Positions 34,352-34,579 of a DNA stretch of 34,579 bases are shown piece after piece. Source of the stretch: Candidatus Cloacimonadota bacterium (lineage in GTDB: Bacteria > Cloacimonadota > Cloacimonadia > Cloacimonadales > Cloacimonadaceae); contig JAQUJJ010000024.1 of NCBI GenBank assembly GCA_028681035.1, positions 1-34,579 on the forward strand, read 5' to 3'. Below the pieces are notes generated by a model. It worked only from the letters and a program-made list of their open reading frames with translations, was not told the origin of the DNA and did no database searches. Within the stretch, counting starts at the first letter, position 1, and each line of letters opens with the position of its first letter. The position numbers and the translations under genes were made by a program.

Positions 34352-34579
34352 AAAAACTGCTCCACCTCCAGTTGCTTCCCTTAGTTTCAGGAGTGCAACG
34401 CTTTTCTTTGCACTTGCTGGATGGGCTGGATAAATCGGAATTTGAAGTCTATGTAGCTTTCCAACCGGGTGGAGAACTGGAAAACGAAGTACGCAAACGA
34501 GGATATCACTTTTTACCACTACCCACCTTCTGCCACCCTGTTTCGTATAGAGACATTTTAACCTTTGGGCATTTACTAT
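34348..34579 (+). CDS. GT4-type glycosyltransferase, N-terminal part (runs off the window)
   Basis: The first 77 codons of a gene cut by the window end. The product begins MKKLLHLQLLPLVSGVQRFS, followed by LHLLDGLDKSEFEVYVAF, QPGGELENEVRKRG and YHFLPLP. This is the Rossmann-fold start of GT-B, family 4 glycosyltransferases, with the SGVQRF glycine-containing donor/acceptor loop. The ATG overlaps the previous stop (ATGA), so translation is coupled. Confidence 0.8.
   Translation, partial: MKKLLHLQLLPLVSGVQRFSLHLLDGLDKSEFEVYVAFQPGGELENEVRKRGYHFLPLPTFCHPVSYRDILTFGHLL

Overview
The window looks like chromosome of an uncultured FCB-group bacterium, most likely Candidatus Cloacimonadota or a close relative. 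The basis is two very large exported beta-helix proteins ending in the NYPNPFNP/YPNP-type C-terminal sorting tail (T9SS / FlgD-Ig-like) typical of that group, moderate GC, and strong Shine-Dalgarno sites. The taxonomic call is an inference from protein style, not from a marker gene.

Layout. (1) 51-7718 (+): a 2555-residue multi-module parallel beta-helix surface protein, closed by a good rho-independent terminator. (2) 7826-15677: a defective Mu-like transposable prophage in reverse orientation. It has an S24/CI-like repressor (+) divergent from a leftward early operon: Ner-like HTH gene, MuA-type DDE transposase, MuB-type AAA+ ATPase, winged-helix protein, GemA/DUF1018, DUF3164, an excisionase-like HTH, DUF1804-like terminase small subunit, a tiny Pro-rich ORF, and a terminase large subunit wrecked by an internal deletion/frameshift and a truncation. 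All late genes are missing. Three 41-42-bp palindromes built from CACTGTGACA half-sites sit in front of the early operon, and a fourth half-site marks a candidate left phage end near 15677. (3) 15678-16348: non-coding, with tandem 15-mers and two palindromic elements. (4) 16349-19600 (+): an apparent operon of a divergent histidyl-tRNA-synthetase-like protein, RidA, PduO-type cobalamin adenosyltransferase, phosphoglycerate mutase and a 2[4Fe-4S] ferredoxin, then a terminator. (5) 19693-22275 (+): a second exported beta-helix protein with a sorting tail. (6) 22276-23590: a GNAT acetyltransferase bracketed by oppositely oriented copies of an unusual repeat made of four mini-hairpins, three blocks of a 15-bp minisatellite and a 28-bp-arm palindrome. 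(7) 29536-23591 (-): a sugar-nucleotide/glycan operon (rmlA, a WxcM-like acetyltransferase-ketoisomerase fusion, DegT aminotransferase, GtrA, GT2, GT-C-like membrane protein), consistent with synthesis and transfer of a dTDP-3-acetamido-3,6-dideoxyhexose. (8) 29956-32232 (-): an exported class-II glutamine-amidotransferase-fold (Ntn) protein with ASH and PKD domains. (9) 32404-32513: a nested palindrome. (10) 32684-end (+): a divergent polysaccharide-deacetylase-like protein translationally coupled to a glycosyltransferase that runs off the window.

The most unusual items are the four-hairpin repeat family with mutually complementary loops, the exported Ntn-amidotransferase whose predicted nucleophile Cys is also the lipobox Cys, the palindrome array of the Mu-like element, and the HisRS paralogue with an altered histidine-binding site.
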